This document shows positions 28,437 to 37,040 of a stretch of 52,073 nt of DNA, piece after piece. The notes below the pieces were generated by a model that saw nothing but the letters and a program-made list of their open reading frames with translations, had not been told where the DNA came from and did not search any database. This DNA is from Xanthomonas arboricola pv. guizotiae. Lineage in GTDB: Bacteria > Pseudomonadota > Gammaproteobacteria > Xanthomonadales > Xanthomonadaceae. Position 1 is the stretch's first letter; each line of letters starts with the position of its first letter. The stretch lies in contig NZ_MDSK01000034.1 in NCBI RefSeq assembly GCF_002940205.1, positions 1-52,073 of the forward strand. Reading direction: 5' to 3'. Both the position numbers and the translations under genes were made by a program.

Positions 28437-28982
28437 ATGAGCCAGACGCTGTACGACATCCCTGTGGCCCGCATCGACGGTGAGCCCGCCACGCTGGCCG
28501 ACTATCGCGGCAAGGTGTTGCTGGTGGTCAACGTCGCCTCCAAGTGCGGGCTGACCCCGCAGTACGAAGGCCTGCAGGCGCTGTATCGCGACAAGCAGGC
28601 ACAGGGGCTGGAGGTGCTGGGCTTTCCGGCCAACGACTTCAACGGACAGGAGCCCGGCAGCGAGGCGGAGATTGCGCAGTTCTGCCAGCTCACCTACGAC
28701 GTGAGCTTTCCGATGTTTTCCAAGATCGCCGTCACCGGCGCCGAAACCCATCCGCTGTATCAGGCATTGACCAGCGCCCGCCCGCAGGCCACCGGCGATG
28801 GCCCGATGCGCGAAAAGCTGGCCGGCTACGGCATTACACCCAACCCGGCACCGGGCGTGTTGTGGAACTTCGAGAAATTCCTGATCGGCCGCGACGGCCA
28901 GGTCATCGATCGCTTTGCGCCCGACGTGCCGGCAGACGATGCGCGCCTGCGTGCAGCGGTGGATGCGGCGCTGGCGGCGTAG
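28437..28982 (+). CDS. Glutathione peroxidase family thiol peroxidase
   Basis: 181 residues, BtuE/Gpx type, cytoplasmic. Reduces hydrogen peroxide and organic hydroperoxides. Motifs: VLLVVNVASKCGLTPQYEGL with the peroxidatic Cys (bacterial Cys in place of selenocysteine), LGFPANDFNGQEPGS with Gln, and VLWNFEKFLIGRDG with the conserved Trp-Asn pair. Start ATG 28437 (MSQTLYDIPV); an in-frame ATG 33 nt upstream adds residues not typical of the family. Confidence 0.93.
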   Translation: MSQTLYDIPVARIDGEPATLADYRGKVLLVVNVASKCGLTPQYEGLQALYRDKQAQGLEVLGFPANDFNGQEPGSEAEIAQFCQLTYDVSFPMFSKIAVTGAETHPLYQALTSARPQATGDGPMREKLAGYGITPNPAPGVLWNFEKFLIGRDGQVIDRFAPDVPADDARLRAAVDAALAA

Positions 28983-29067
28983 CACCTGGCGCGGTGGCGA
29001 ACTGATTTGATCCGCGTCGCTGCGATCGCTGTTTATATTGCCGGTGATCCGCGCCATCTAAGGGGAA

Positions 29068-29200
29068 GGCCTTGCCGGCGGAGTTCCCTCCACGCGAGAT
29101 CGCGGCCCGGACGGTGCTCCAGCTACCCCAGCCGCCACCGTCAGCCGGAAGGCCGTAAAAGACCAGCGCACAAAAAAGCCCGGGATCGCTCCCGGGCTTT
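29068..29200 (+). ncRNA. Possible structured RNA between gpx and mlaA
   Basis: No protein gene is visible here. GGCCTTGCCGGC (29068-29079) can pair with GCCGGAAGGCC (29144-29154) as a closing stem. Inside, GGACGGTG (29109-29116) pairs with CACCGTC (29136-29142), and the stem-loop at 29175-29200 could end the transcript. TATATT about 35 nt upstream of the fold could be a -10. Not matched to a known family; inference only. Confidence 0.3.
29175..29200 (-). terminator. Terminator of the mla operon
   Basis: Stem AAAGCCCGGGA / TCCCGGGCTTT with a four-base loop, followed on the minus strand by a run of T (TTTTTTG), 30 bp past the mlaA stop. It may also work, more weakly, on the plus strand. Confidence 0.85.
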
Positions 29201-29229
29201 GTATTCATCCAAACCGCAAGCTCAACCGA

Positions 29230-30273
29230 TCAACGAATCCACTGCGGGATCGGCATCGCATCCACCGGCACGGTGCTGTCCTTGTCCTCGCGCAGGTAGT
29301 CGGGCAACTCGTTGTCCTTCTCGCGATGGCTGCGCAGATCGCGCACGATCTGGTAGTTGCGGCGCTGCATCCACGCATCGCGGGTCAGCGCGTACTCGTC
29401 CGGTGCCTGGTCGCGCAGCGAATCCAGCGACATCAGTTGCGAGCGCGTATCCACCAGCTGCAAACCCTGCAGGGCGAAGCGCGCACCGCTGTCGTCGACC
29501 TGGCGCAACGGCGATAGCGGAATGTCGCCGCCCAGGCCGAAGGTATCGCGCACGGTGCGCGGGCCGAACAGCGGCAACTCGAAGTAGCGCGAATTGCGCC
29601 AGCCCCACACACCCAGGGTCTGACCGAAGTCCTCGCTGCGGCGCGGGATGCCCGCCGCGGAGGCCGGGTCGAACAGACCGGCCACGCCCAGCGTGGAATT
29701 CATCACGAAGCGGCCCAGCGACTGCACCGCATACACCGGGTGGCCCTGCAGCAGCTGATTGACCATGGTCAGCGGCGTGCCGAGATTGTCGAAGAAGTTG
29801 GTCACGCCCAGACGGGCCGGACGCGGCACCACCTTGGTATAGCCGGTGGCCAAGGGACGCGCGACGCCGCGGTCCACCGCCAGGTTGAAGCGGTGCATGC
29901 CGCGGTTGTAGCGCTCCCACGGATCGTAGGACGGCGCGTCACCGGGTTGTGCCGGTGCAGCGTTGGCGCCGGCCTGCGGGGTGGTGGGGCCGTAGAGCGC
30001 AGCGAAGTCATCCTCGGCCGAGGTAGGGGCACCGGCCGTGCCGGCATCGGCGCTGGTCTGCTCGGCAGGCTCCGCCGCGGTGGCCGGCAGGGCGTCGGGG
30101 GCGGCAAAGCCGGCGGCGGCCGGCTGCGCGGTCACACCGGCATCGTCGCGTGCCGGCGCGGGCGTCGCATCCGGGGCGGACGCGGCCGCAGGCGGTGCGG
30201 GCTTCGGAGCATGGCTGGCACAGGCGCCAAGCAGCAGGCAGGCCAACAGGGAAAGGGGGCGAAGCTGGGTCAT
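29230..30273 (-). CDS. mlaA: MlaA (VacJ) outer-membrane lipoprotein
   Basis: Outer-membrane component of the Mla system, which removes phospholipids from the outer leaflet through a ring-shaped pore. 347 residues: lipoprotein signal with lipobox LLLGAC (Cys at about 18), a long Ala/Pro-rich linker to about residue 115 that is unusual beside E. coli MlaA (251 residues), then the MlaA domain with DPWERYNRGMHRFNLAVDRG, VTNFFDNLGTPLTMVNQLLQ and RFVMNSTLGVAGLFDPAS. Start ATG 30273, 11 bp after mlaB, in the same operon; in E. coli mlaA is unlinked. Confidence 0.95.
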   Translation of the reverse strand: MTQLRPLSLLACLLLGACASHAPKPAPPAAASAPDATPAPARDDAGVTAQPAAAGFAAPDALPATAAEPAEQTSADAGTAGAPTSAEDDFAALYGPTTPQAGANAAPAQPGDAPSYDPWERYNRGMHRFNLAVDRGVARPLATGYTKVVPRPARLGVTNFFDNLGTPLTMVNQLLQGHPVYAVQSLGRFVMNSTLGVAGLFDPASAAGIPRRSEDFGQTLGVWGWRNSRYFELPLFGPRTVRDTFGLGGDIPLSPLRQVDDSGARFALQGLQLVDTRSQLMSLDSLRDQAPDEYALTRDAWMQRRNYQIVRDLRSHREKDNELPDYLREDKDSTVPVDAMPIPQWIR

Positions 30274-30283
30274 GGGGTGGCGC

Positions 30284-30583
30284 TCAGGCCTGGAAATCGA
30301 AAGTAGGGGACAAACGGTAGGCGGCACGCAATTCGTCCAGACCGGACGCTGCACCCACCACCGTGACAGGACCGGCACCGCTGCTGCGCACACGCGCAGC
30401 CAGTTCGGCCAGCATCGCCACGCCGGCACTGTCCAGGCGTTGTACACCCGACAGGTCCAGCGTGCGAATGCCGTCCAGCTGCGCGATCGCCTGCGGCCAG
30501 GCCGCAGTGACCGCGTCGCGGTCAAGCACGCCGGTAAGTACCAGCGTGTCGCCATTGCGTTGCACGGAGCTGTTACTTGCCAT
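30284..30583 (-). CDS. mlaB: MlaB, STAS-domain subunit
   Basis: 99-residue cytoplasmic STAS protein that binds the MlaF ATPase and stabilises the MlaFEDB complex. Core STAS motif IRTLDLSGVQRLDSAGVAML holds the conserved DSAG, and the fold length fits. It overlaps the end of mlaC by 11 bp, so translation is probably coupled. Confidence 0.93.
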   Translation of the reverse strand: MASNSSVQRNGDTLVLTGVLDRDAVTAAWPQAIAQLDGIRTLDLSGVQRLDSAGVAMLAELAARVRSSGAGPVTVVGAASGLDELRAAYRLSPTFDFQA

Positions 30584-31235
30584 TGGCCGGTGCCGGACCG
30601 ACCTGCAGATTGCCGCTACGCAGCTCTGCGGCGACCTTGGCGATGCCCTTCTCGCGCAGCGGGCCGTCGAACTGGGTCTTGAAGGTCTGCACGTAGGAGA
30701 TGCCTTCGATCATCACATCGAAGATCTTCCACTGGCCGCCGACGTTACGCATCATGTAATCGACCGGGGTCGGGTCGTTGCCGGCGCGCAGCAGGTCGGT
30801 GGACACCTTGACGCCGCGGTTGCCCGGCAGCGCGCTCTCGGACTTGGCACGGAAGGTTGGCTTGCCTTCGAAGTTCAGCAGCGCGGTGCCGTAACGCTGC
30901 ATCAGGTTGTCGGCCAGCGCATCGGCGAACAGCTTGACGTCCGCATCGGAGGCGCCACGGCCGTTGACGCCCAGCACCAGGCGGGCCGAGTAGTCGCGGT
31001 CGAAGGCCTTGTTCAATTCGCCATTGATGTACTGGCGCAGGGCGGCCGGGTTGCTGCGGAACTCGGCGCGGCGCTGATCCAGCGTGCTCAGGATGCGGGT
31101 GCTGCTGTCGATGACGGTCTTGGTCGCCGCGCCCTGCGCAGGCGCGCTGGCAGCAGCCGGCTGCGCCAGCACGGTCGCCGGTGCGCAGACCAACACGGTC
31201 GAGGCCAGGATGGCGGAAAGCAGGGTGGTCTTCAT
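30573..31235 (-). CDS. mlaC: MlaC, periplasmic phospholipid carrier
   Basis: 220-residue soluble shuttle that carries a phospholipid between MlaA and MlaD. Signal peptide MKTTLLSAILASTVLVCAPA...LAQ, then the MlaC (Ttg2D) fold with STRILSTLDQRRAEFRSNP, LNKAFDRDYSARLVLG, FADALADNLMQRYGTALL and WKIFDVMIEGISYVQTFKTQF. ATGA overlap with mlaD. Confidence 0.95.
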   Translation of the reverse strand: MKTTLLSAILASTVLVCAPATVLAQPAAASAPAQGAATKTVIDSSTRILSTLDQRRAEFRSNPAALRQYINGELNKAFDRDYSARLVLGVNGRGASDADVKLFADALADNLMQRYGTALLNFEGKPTFRAKSESALPGNRGVKVSTDLLRAGNDPTPVDYMMRNVGGQWKIFDVMIEGISYVQTFKTQFDGPLREKGIAKVAAELRSGNLQVGPAPANGK

Positions 31236-31777
31236 TGGTGTGGTTCCGTAGAGGGAGAAGCGGACTGGCCGGGCGCGGGCGCCTGACCATCGGTGGCAGC
31301 CGGGGCATTGCTGCCGCCACCGCCACCACTGAACATGTATTTGCCGACCAGCTGCAGCAGATCCACCGCCGGCTGGGTGAAGCCGATTTCCTCGCCCGGC
31401 TTGAGCGTCTCCGGGTCGCCGCCCGGCTGCAGCCCGATATAGCTCTCGCCCAGCAAACCGCTGGTGAAGATGCCGGCCGAGGTGTCGGCGGGCAGATCCT
31501 TGTATTTGTTGTCCAGCGACAGGGTGACCACCGAGTCGAACTTGGTCGGGTCCAGGCTGATGTCGGACACCTTGCCGATGGTCACGCCGCCGATCTTCAC
31601 CGGCGCCTGCGCACGCAGCTGGCCGATCTGGCTGAAGCGCGCGGTCAGCGTGTACTGGCTGGAGCCGAAGCCCCAGCGCTGGTTGGTCGAGGCCACCGCC
31701 AGCACCAGCAGCGAGGCCAGGGTCAGCAGCAGAAAGGCGCCGACGGCGAATTCGAGTCGTGGTCCACGCATGACCAT
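31232..31777 (-). CDS. mlaD: MlaD, MCE-domain protein
   Basis: Inner-membrane-anchored MCE protein that forms the hexameric periplasmic ring over MlaE. 181 residues from ATG 31777: one membrane helix (FAVGAFLLLTLASLLVLAVA), MCE domain (about 35-120, FSQIGQLRAQAPVKIGGVTIG, GIFTSGLLGESYIGLQPGG), then a Gly/Pro/Ser/Ala-rich tail (SGGGGGSNAPAATDGQ). AGGTGAG lies 11 nt before this ATG; a GTG at 31792 would give 186 residues and overlap mlaE. Confidence 0.93.
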   Translation of the reverse strand: MVMRGPRLEFAVGAFLLLTLASLLVLAVASTNQRWGFGSSQYTLTARFSQIGQLRAQAPVKIGGVTIGKVSDISLDPTKFDSVVTLSLDNKYKDLPADTSAGIFTSGLLGESYIGLQPGGDPETLKPGEEIGFTQPAVDLLQLVGKYMFSGGGGGSNAPAATDGQAPAPGQSASPSTEPHQ

Positions 31778-31788
31778 AGTTATTCCAC

Positions 31789-32538
31789 TCACCTAAACAA
31801 CATTGCAGAAAGGACGAAGTTGAACATCAGCACCAGTAGCGAGGCGTTCACCACCGCGCGGGTGGTGGCGATCGAGGTGCCTTCGATGGTCGGTTCGGCA
31901 TGGAAGCCCACGTAGGCGGCCACCAGCGCGGCGGTGCCGCCGAAGATCGCCGACTTGAGCATCGCCACGCCGAAGTCGTCCCAGAAGTCCACGCTGTTGC
32001 TCAGCCCCGACCAGAATGTGCCGTTGTCGATGCCCAACACGTGTACGGCCTCGAAGTAGCCGCCGGTGATGGCCAGCGAGCAGAACACGCCGGTGAGCAA
32101 CGGCACCGTCAGCACCGCCGCCCAGAAGCGCGGTGCCACCGCCTTGGCCACCGGATCGATGGCCATCAGTTCCAGCGCCTTGATCTGGTCGGTGGCGCGC
32201 ATCAGGCCAAGCTCGGCCGCGATCGAACTGCCGGCCCGGCCAATGAACAACAGCGCGGTCAGCACCGGTGCCAGCTCGCGGTACAGCGACAGTCCCAGCA
32301 AGGTGGACAGCGCATCCGACGCACCATAGGTGGTCAGCGTGCGGTAGCCCTGCAGGGTCAGCACCAGGCCGACGAAGGCGCCGCCGACGGCGATGATCGG
32401 CAGCGAGCGCGCGCCGACCTTGTAGATCTCGCGCACCAGCTCGGCGATGAAGTCGCGCGTGGGCACCGAACCGCGCAGCACGGTCAGCGAGAACAGCCCG
32501 GCGCGGCCGAAGGCACGGATCGAGTCGACCATGGCCAT
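31789..32538 (-). CDS. mlaE: MlaE, ABC permease
   Basis: 249-residue inner-membrane permease of the Mla transporter, with five or so membrane segments and the family motifs LPIIAVGGAFVGLVLTLQGY, RELAPVLTALLFIGRAGSSI, AAELGLMRATDQIKALELMA and IDPVAKAVAPRFWAAVLTVP. ATGA overlap with mlaF, so the two should be co-translated. Confidence 0.95.
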   Translation of the reverse strand: MAMVDSIRAFGRAGLFSLTVLRGSVPTRDFIAELVREIYKVGARSLPIIAVGGAFVGLVLTLQGYRTLTTYGASDALSTLLGLSLYRELAPVLTALLFIGRAGSSIAAELGLMRATDQIKALELMAIDPVAKAVAPRFWAAVLTVPLLTGVFCSLAITGGYFEAVHVLGIDNGTFWSGLSNSVDFWDDFGVAMLKSAIFGGTAALVAAYVGFHAEPTIEGTSIATTRAVVNASLLVLMFNFVLSAMLFR

Positions 32539-33332
32539 CAGGCAGCACTCCGGTCGCGCCGCGGCGCCGCATCGAAGGCGATCGGGCCATCCGGCTGGCC
32601 ATGCAGGAACTGCTGCACCAGCGGGTCGGTGCTGTCCTGCAACTGCTCGGGCGTGCCGGCGAACACGATGCCGCCATTGGCGATGACCACCGCCTGGTCG
32701 CTGATCGGCAGGGTTTCGTGCACGTGGTGACTGACGATGATGCTGGTCAGGCCAAGGCTGTCGTTGAGGCGCTGGATCAGGCTCATGATCACGCCCGAGG
32801 CGATCGGGTCCAGCCCGGTCAGCGGTTCGTCGTAGATCATCAGCGGCGGGTCCAGTGCCAGCGCCCGCGCCAGCGCCACACGCCGCGCCATGCCGCCGGA
32901 CAGTTCGCGCGGCCAGGCATCGGCGGCGGCCAGCAGGCCCACCGCATGCAGCTTCATCTGCACCAGGCGCTGCAGCACCGGCGCCGGCAGGCGGGTGTGG
33001 GTGCGCAGCGGCAGCGCGACGTTGTCGGCCACGCTGAGGTCGGTCAGCAGGCCATTGCCCTGCAGCAGCACGCCGACATTGCGACGCATCTCCAGCAGTG
33101 CACGGTTACCATGCGGGATCGCGCTGCCGAACAGGGTGACCGTGCCGGCAACCGGACGCAGTTCGCCGGTCAGCGCGGCCAGCAAGGTGGACTTGCCGCT
33201 ACCGGAAGGACCGAGCACGGCCGTGATGCTGCCGCGCGGCACATCGAGCGAGACGTCGCGCAGGATCGTGCGACCGCCGCGATCGATGCGGACACCGGAC
33301 AACTGCACGACAGGGGATGCGGACGCCGTCAT
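32538..33332 (-). CDS. mlaF: MlaF, ABC ATPase
   Basis: 264-residue ATPase that powers phospholipid transport through MlaE. Walker A GPSGSGKST, Q-loop VGVLLQGNGL, signature LSGGMARRVALARAL, Walker B LMIYDEPLTGLDP, and H-loop SIIVSHH, all intact. First gene of the operon mlaFEDCBA; divergent from recC, with the promoter in the 303-bp gap. Confidence 0.96.
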   Translation of the reverse strand: MTASASPVVQLSGVRIDRGGRTILRDVSLDVPRGSITAVLGPSGSGKSTLLAALTGELRPVAGTVTLFGSAIPHGNRALLEMRRNVGVLLQGNGLLTDLSVADNVALPLRTHTRLPAPVLQRLVQMKLHAVGLLAAADAWPRELSGGMARRVALARALALDPPLMIYDEPLTGLDPIASGVIMSLIQRLNDSLGLTSIIVSHHVHETLPISDQAVVIANGGIVFAGTPEQLQDSTDPLVQQFLHGQPDGPIAFDAAPRRDRSAA

Positions 33333-33635
33333 CGAAGCCTTTAACAGAATTCCAACGCGATAGAGTAGCCGTCATCCGGCTGAACATAACCGAACCGGCG
33401 CGTGCACTATTGTCGCATCCCTGCGCGGCGTTGCGGCCGCTGCTGGGTACCGGCCGTGTAACAGCGTGTCCTGCGACACAATCGAGACGCGTGCGTGCGC
33501 AGGACAGATGAAACGTACGCTGCAGCGGCCTCGCCTCTGCCCACTCCAGTACGGCCCGAACAGCGGCGCCACTCGCTGCGCGCCGGTCCTGGGCAACAGC
33601 GCAGCACGGCCGCATCCGGCACAATGCGCGTACGC
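33333..33635. other. Divergent mla / recC promoter region
   Basis: 303 bp between divergent mlaF and recC. No gene recognised, no strong hairpin. The recC frame is open through much of it, which is only high-GC background. Confidence 0.5.
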
Positions 33636-36600
33636 ATGCACGCCACTTCCGCGCCCGATTTCCGCCTCTATCCCTCAAATGCGCTGGATACGTTGGCTGC
33701 CCTGCTCGCACAGGAGCTGCGCCGGCCGGTACCGCAGCAGCCGTTGCTGCAGCCGGAGGTGGTGCTGATCCCGCAGGTGGCGATGCGGCGCTGGTTGCAG
33801 TCCACGCTGGCGGCCGAGCATGGGGTTGCGGCCAATCTGGAATTCCTCACCCCGGGCGAATTCGTCGCGCGCGCGCTGGACTGCAATCTCGGCCCGGCCG
33901 ACGACGACCTGGACATGGCCACCACGCAGTGGCGCCTGTACACCGCCTTGCAGGCCGATCTGGGCGGCGATGCGGCGTTGGCGCCCCTGGCCGGGTATCT
34001 GTCCGATGGCGATGCGCTCAAACCCTGGGCGCTGGCCGGCGAGCTGGGCAATGTGTTCGAGAAGTACCAGGCCTGGCGACGCGACTGGTTGCTGCGCTGG
34101 GAAGGCGGCGCCGACCCCGATGATCCGCAGGCGCGGCTGTGGCGCAGCATCGCCACCGGCCGGCAATACCGCGCGCGTCGCATCGGCCAGTATCTGGATC
34201 GCTACGCGCGCCCGGACGGCCCGCTGCCGCAGGGCTTGCCCAGGCGCCTGTTCGCCTTCGCCATCTTGAATATTTCGCCCGACGTGCTGCGCGTGCTGGC
34301 CACGCAGGCGCGCGTGGGCACGCTGCATTTCTACCTGCCCACGCCCACGCAAGGTTACTGGGGCGACCTGCAAACCCTGTGGCAGCGCCGTCGCGAAGAC
34401 GGTGCGGTGCAGCTGTTTGCCGAGCAGGTGCAGGAAAACCCGCTGCTGCAGGCCTGGGGCGCGGCCGGGCGCGACTTCATGGCATTGGTCGGCGACTACG
34501 AGGTGGTGCACCCGCTGGCCGAGATCGCCGCCTACGCCGACCCGCTGGAGTCCGGCCGCCGCGCACTGGCTGACGGCGGCCTGGGCGACAGCCTGCTGCG
34601 GCGCATGCAGAGCGACCTGTTCCATCGCCGCGCGCCCAGCGTGCCTGCCGCGTTGCCGGCGGTGAATCTGCACGACCCCAGCCTGCAGGTGCACGCCTGC
34701 CACACCCGTCTGCGCGAGCTGCAGGTGCTGCACGACCAGCTGCGCGCCTTGCTCGACGATGCGCGCTTCGACCCGCCGCTGCAGCCGCGCGAGATCGCGG
34801 TGCTGTCGCCAAATATCGACCCGTACGTGCCGTACCTGGACGCGGTGTTCGGCAGCCACGGCAACGACGATGCCTTGCCGTACGCGCTGGCCGATGCCAG
34901 CCCGTTGGCCAGCGAGCCGCTGGCCGAAGTGTTCCTGAGCTTGCTCGGCCTGCCGATCGCACGCTTCGGCCTGCACGAGATCCTCGACCTGCTCGCCAGT
35001 GCGCCGATCGCCGAGGCCGCCGGCCTGGACGAAGCCGGGCTGGAACGTCTGCGCGGCTGGCTGCATGCGGCCGGCGCGCGCTGGGGGCTGGATGCGGCGC
35101 ACCGGCGACAGCATCAGGCACCGGGCGACGACGCCTACACCTGGTGCTTCGCGCTGGACCGGCTGCTGCTCGGCCATGCCAGCGGCACCGACGACGATAT
35201 CGAGGGTGTGGCGCCCTGGCCGCAGCTGGAAGGCAGCGCGCTGGCCGCACTGGATATCTTGTTGAAGCTGCTGCGTGTGCTCGAACGTCACCAATCTTTA
35301 TTGGCTGAGGCGATGACGCCGGTCGAGTGGCGCGAGCGGCTGCTCGGCCTGCTGGAGGCATTGATGCCAAAAGCGCCCTCGGCACCACGCGCGCAGCGCG
35401 CGCTGGATCGGCTGCGCAGCTTGATCGACCAATTCGCCCGCGACGCAGTGCGCGCCGACTACGCGGGAACCGTGCCAGCCGAAGTGGTGCGCGCGCATTT
35501 TGCCGCGGTGCTGGGCGAGTCGGACACGCGCGCGCCGCTGCTCACCGGCGGCATCAGTTTCGGCCGCATGGTGCCGATGCGCTTGCTGCCATTTCGCGCG
35601 ATCTGCCTGCTAGGCATGAACGATGGCGACTTCCCGCGCCGCGACCCGGCCGCCGGGCTCAATCGCCTCACTGCCGAGTTGGGCACCGAGCGTCGCCGCC
35701 ACGGCGACCGCTCGACCCGCGAAGACGATAGGTTCCTGTTCCTGCAGTTGTTCGCCTCCGCGCAGGACGTGTTCTACCTGAGCTACCTCGGCGCCGATGC
35801 GCGCGACGGCAGCGCGCGCGAACCGTCGGTGCTGGTCAGCGAGTTGCTGGGCAGCGCCGTGCAGTACCACGCCGACCCGGCGGCAATCGACACGCTGGTG
35901 GTGCACCACCCGTTGCAGCCATTTGCCGCCGCCGCCTTCGGTGCGCCGGGCGATCACGGCGCCGACCCGCGCCGTTTCAGCTATCGCCGGCAGTGGCGGC
36001 CTGCGGTGGACAGCCTTACCGGCCAGCGCCAGCCGCTGGCGCCGTGGGTGGCCGGCGCGTTGCCGGCCGATGACATCGCAGTGCCGGCCAGCGTGTCGAT
36101 CGACGAACTGCGCCGCCTGTTCGCCGACCCGGCCGGGCAGTTCCTGCGCCACCGCCTGGGAATGCGCCTACCGGATCCGGCCGGCGAAGACAGCGATCTG
36201 GAACCGCTGCTCGCGCCCACGCGCGGGCTGGAGCAATACGGCCTGCAGCAGCACGTGTTCGACGCCGCGCTGGCCGGCGACACCGAGCGGCTCTACGAGC
36301 GTCTGCGCGCGCGCGCGTTGCTGCCGTCCGGGCCACTGGGGCGACGCCAGCTCGATGAGCGGGTGGCGCAACTGCGCCCGTATGCCGAGGCATTCCGGCA
36401 CTGGCGCGGCGAGGCGCCGGCGCAGTCGCGCCGGTTGCAGGTGCAGATCGGCCAGACCGAGGTGCACGGCCGCGTGCCCGGCTGGTATGCGAGCGGGGTG
36501 GGGCGGGTGCAGGTCGGCGCGCTCAGCGGCCGCAGCGCGATCCGCCACGGCCTGGAATGGCTGCTGCTGCGCGCCGCCGGCGAGCACGCGCCGTACGTGC

Positions 36601-37040
36601 GCTTCTTCGAAGACGAAGACGGTTTGGGCCCGCATCCCATCGACGCCGAACCGCTGTCGCAGACGCAGGCGCAGGGTGCGTTGGCCGCCCTGCTGCAGGT
36701 GTATCGGCAGGGCTTGCAGACGCCGCTGGCGTTCGCGCCCTACAGCAGCTGGAAATATCACCAGGCCGCGCGCAGCGACGACCTGGACAAGGCCATCAAG
36801 GACGCTGCCGGGCAGTGGCAGTCCAGCTTCGGCTGGAGCGAATCGCACAGCCCGGAACTGCGCCTGGTCAACCGCGGCCGCGACCCGTTCGCTGACGCGC
36901 AGCGCTTTGCCGATTTCGCCATCACCAGCCACCGCGTGTACGACCTGCTCGAGCGCGGCAACGCCGATGCCACGCTGGATCCGGAGCGTCTGACCGAGAG
37001 CTGGCGCCACTGGCATGGCGCGCAGGAAGAGGCCGGATGA
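33636..37040 (+). CDS. recC: RecC subunit of exonuclease V
   Basis: Subunit of the RecBCD helicase-nuclease that processes double-strand ends and recognises Chi. 1134 residues, close to E. coli RecC (1122). Family features: FRLYPSNALDTLAALLAQEL at the N-terminus, PQVAMRRWLQSTLAAEHGVA, LFAFAILNISPDVLRVLA, the large HACHTRLRELQVLHDQL block, REIAVLSPNIDPY, ICLLGMNDGDFPRRD, REDDRFLFLQLFASAQDVFY and the degenerate nuclease-like C-terminus. ATG 33636 (MHATSAPDF) or 33624; neither has a clear ribosome site. Overlaps recB by ATGA. Confidence 0.95.
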   Translation: MHATSAPDFRLYPSNALDTLAALLAQELRRPVPQQPLLQPEVVLIPQVAMRRWLQSTLAAEHGVAANLEFLTPGEFVARALDCNLGPADDDLDMATTQWRLYTALQADLGGDAALAPLAGYLSDGDALKPWALAGELGNVFEKYQAWRRDWLLRWEGGADPDDPQARLWRSIATGRQYRARRIGQYLDRYARPDGPLPQGLPRRLFAFAILNISPDVLRVLATQARVGTLHFYLPTPTQGYWGDLQTLWQRRREDGAVQLFAEQVQENPLLQAWGAAGRDFMALVGDYEVVHPLAEIAAYADPLESGRRALADGGLGDSLLRRMQSDLFHRRAPSVPAALPAVNLHDPSLQVHACHTRLRELQVLHDQLRALLDDARFDPPLQPREIAVLSPNIDPYVPYLDAVFGSHGNDDALPYALADASPLASEPLAEVFLSLLGLPIARFGLHEILDLLASAPIAEAAGLDEAGLERLRGWLHAAGARWGLDAAHRRQHQAPGDDAYTWCFALDRLLLGHASGTDDDIEGVAPWPQLEGSALAALDILLKLLRVLERHQSLLAEAMTPVEWRERLLGLLEALMPKAPSAPRAQRALDRLRSLIDQFARDAVRADYAGTVPAEVVRAHFAAVLGESDTRAPLLTGGISFGRMVPMRLLPFRAICLLGMNDGDFPRRDPAAGLNRLTAELGTERRRHGDRSTREDDRFLFLQLFASAQDVFYLSYLGADARDGSAREPSVLVSELLGSAVQYHADPAAIDTLVVHHPLQPFAAAAFGAPGDHGADPRRFSYRRQWRPAVDSLTGQRQPLAPWVAGALPADDIAVPASVSIDELRRLFADPAGQFLRHRLGMRLPDPAGEDSDLEPLLAPTRGLEQYGLQQHVFDAALAGDTERLYERLRARALLPSGPLGRRQLDERVAQLRPYAEAFRHWRGEAPAQSRRLQVQIGQTEVHGRVPGWYASGVGRVQVGALSGRSAIRHGLEWLLLRAAGEHAPYVRFFEDEDGLGPHPIDAEPLSQTQAQGALAALLQVYRQGLQTPLAFAPYSSWKYHQAARSDDLDKAIKDAAGQWQSSFGWSESHSPELRLVNRGRDPFADAQRFADFAITSHRVYDLLERGNADATLDPERLTESWRHWHGAQEEAG

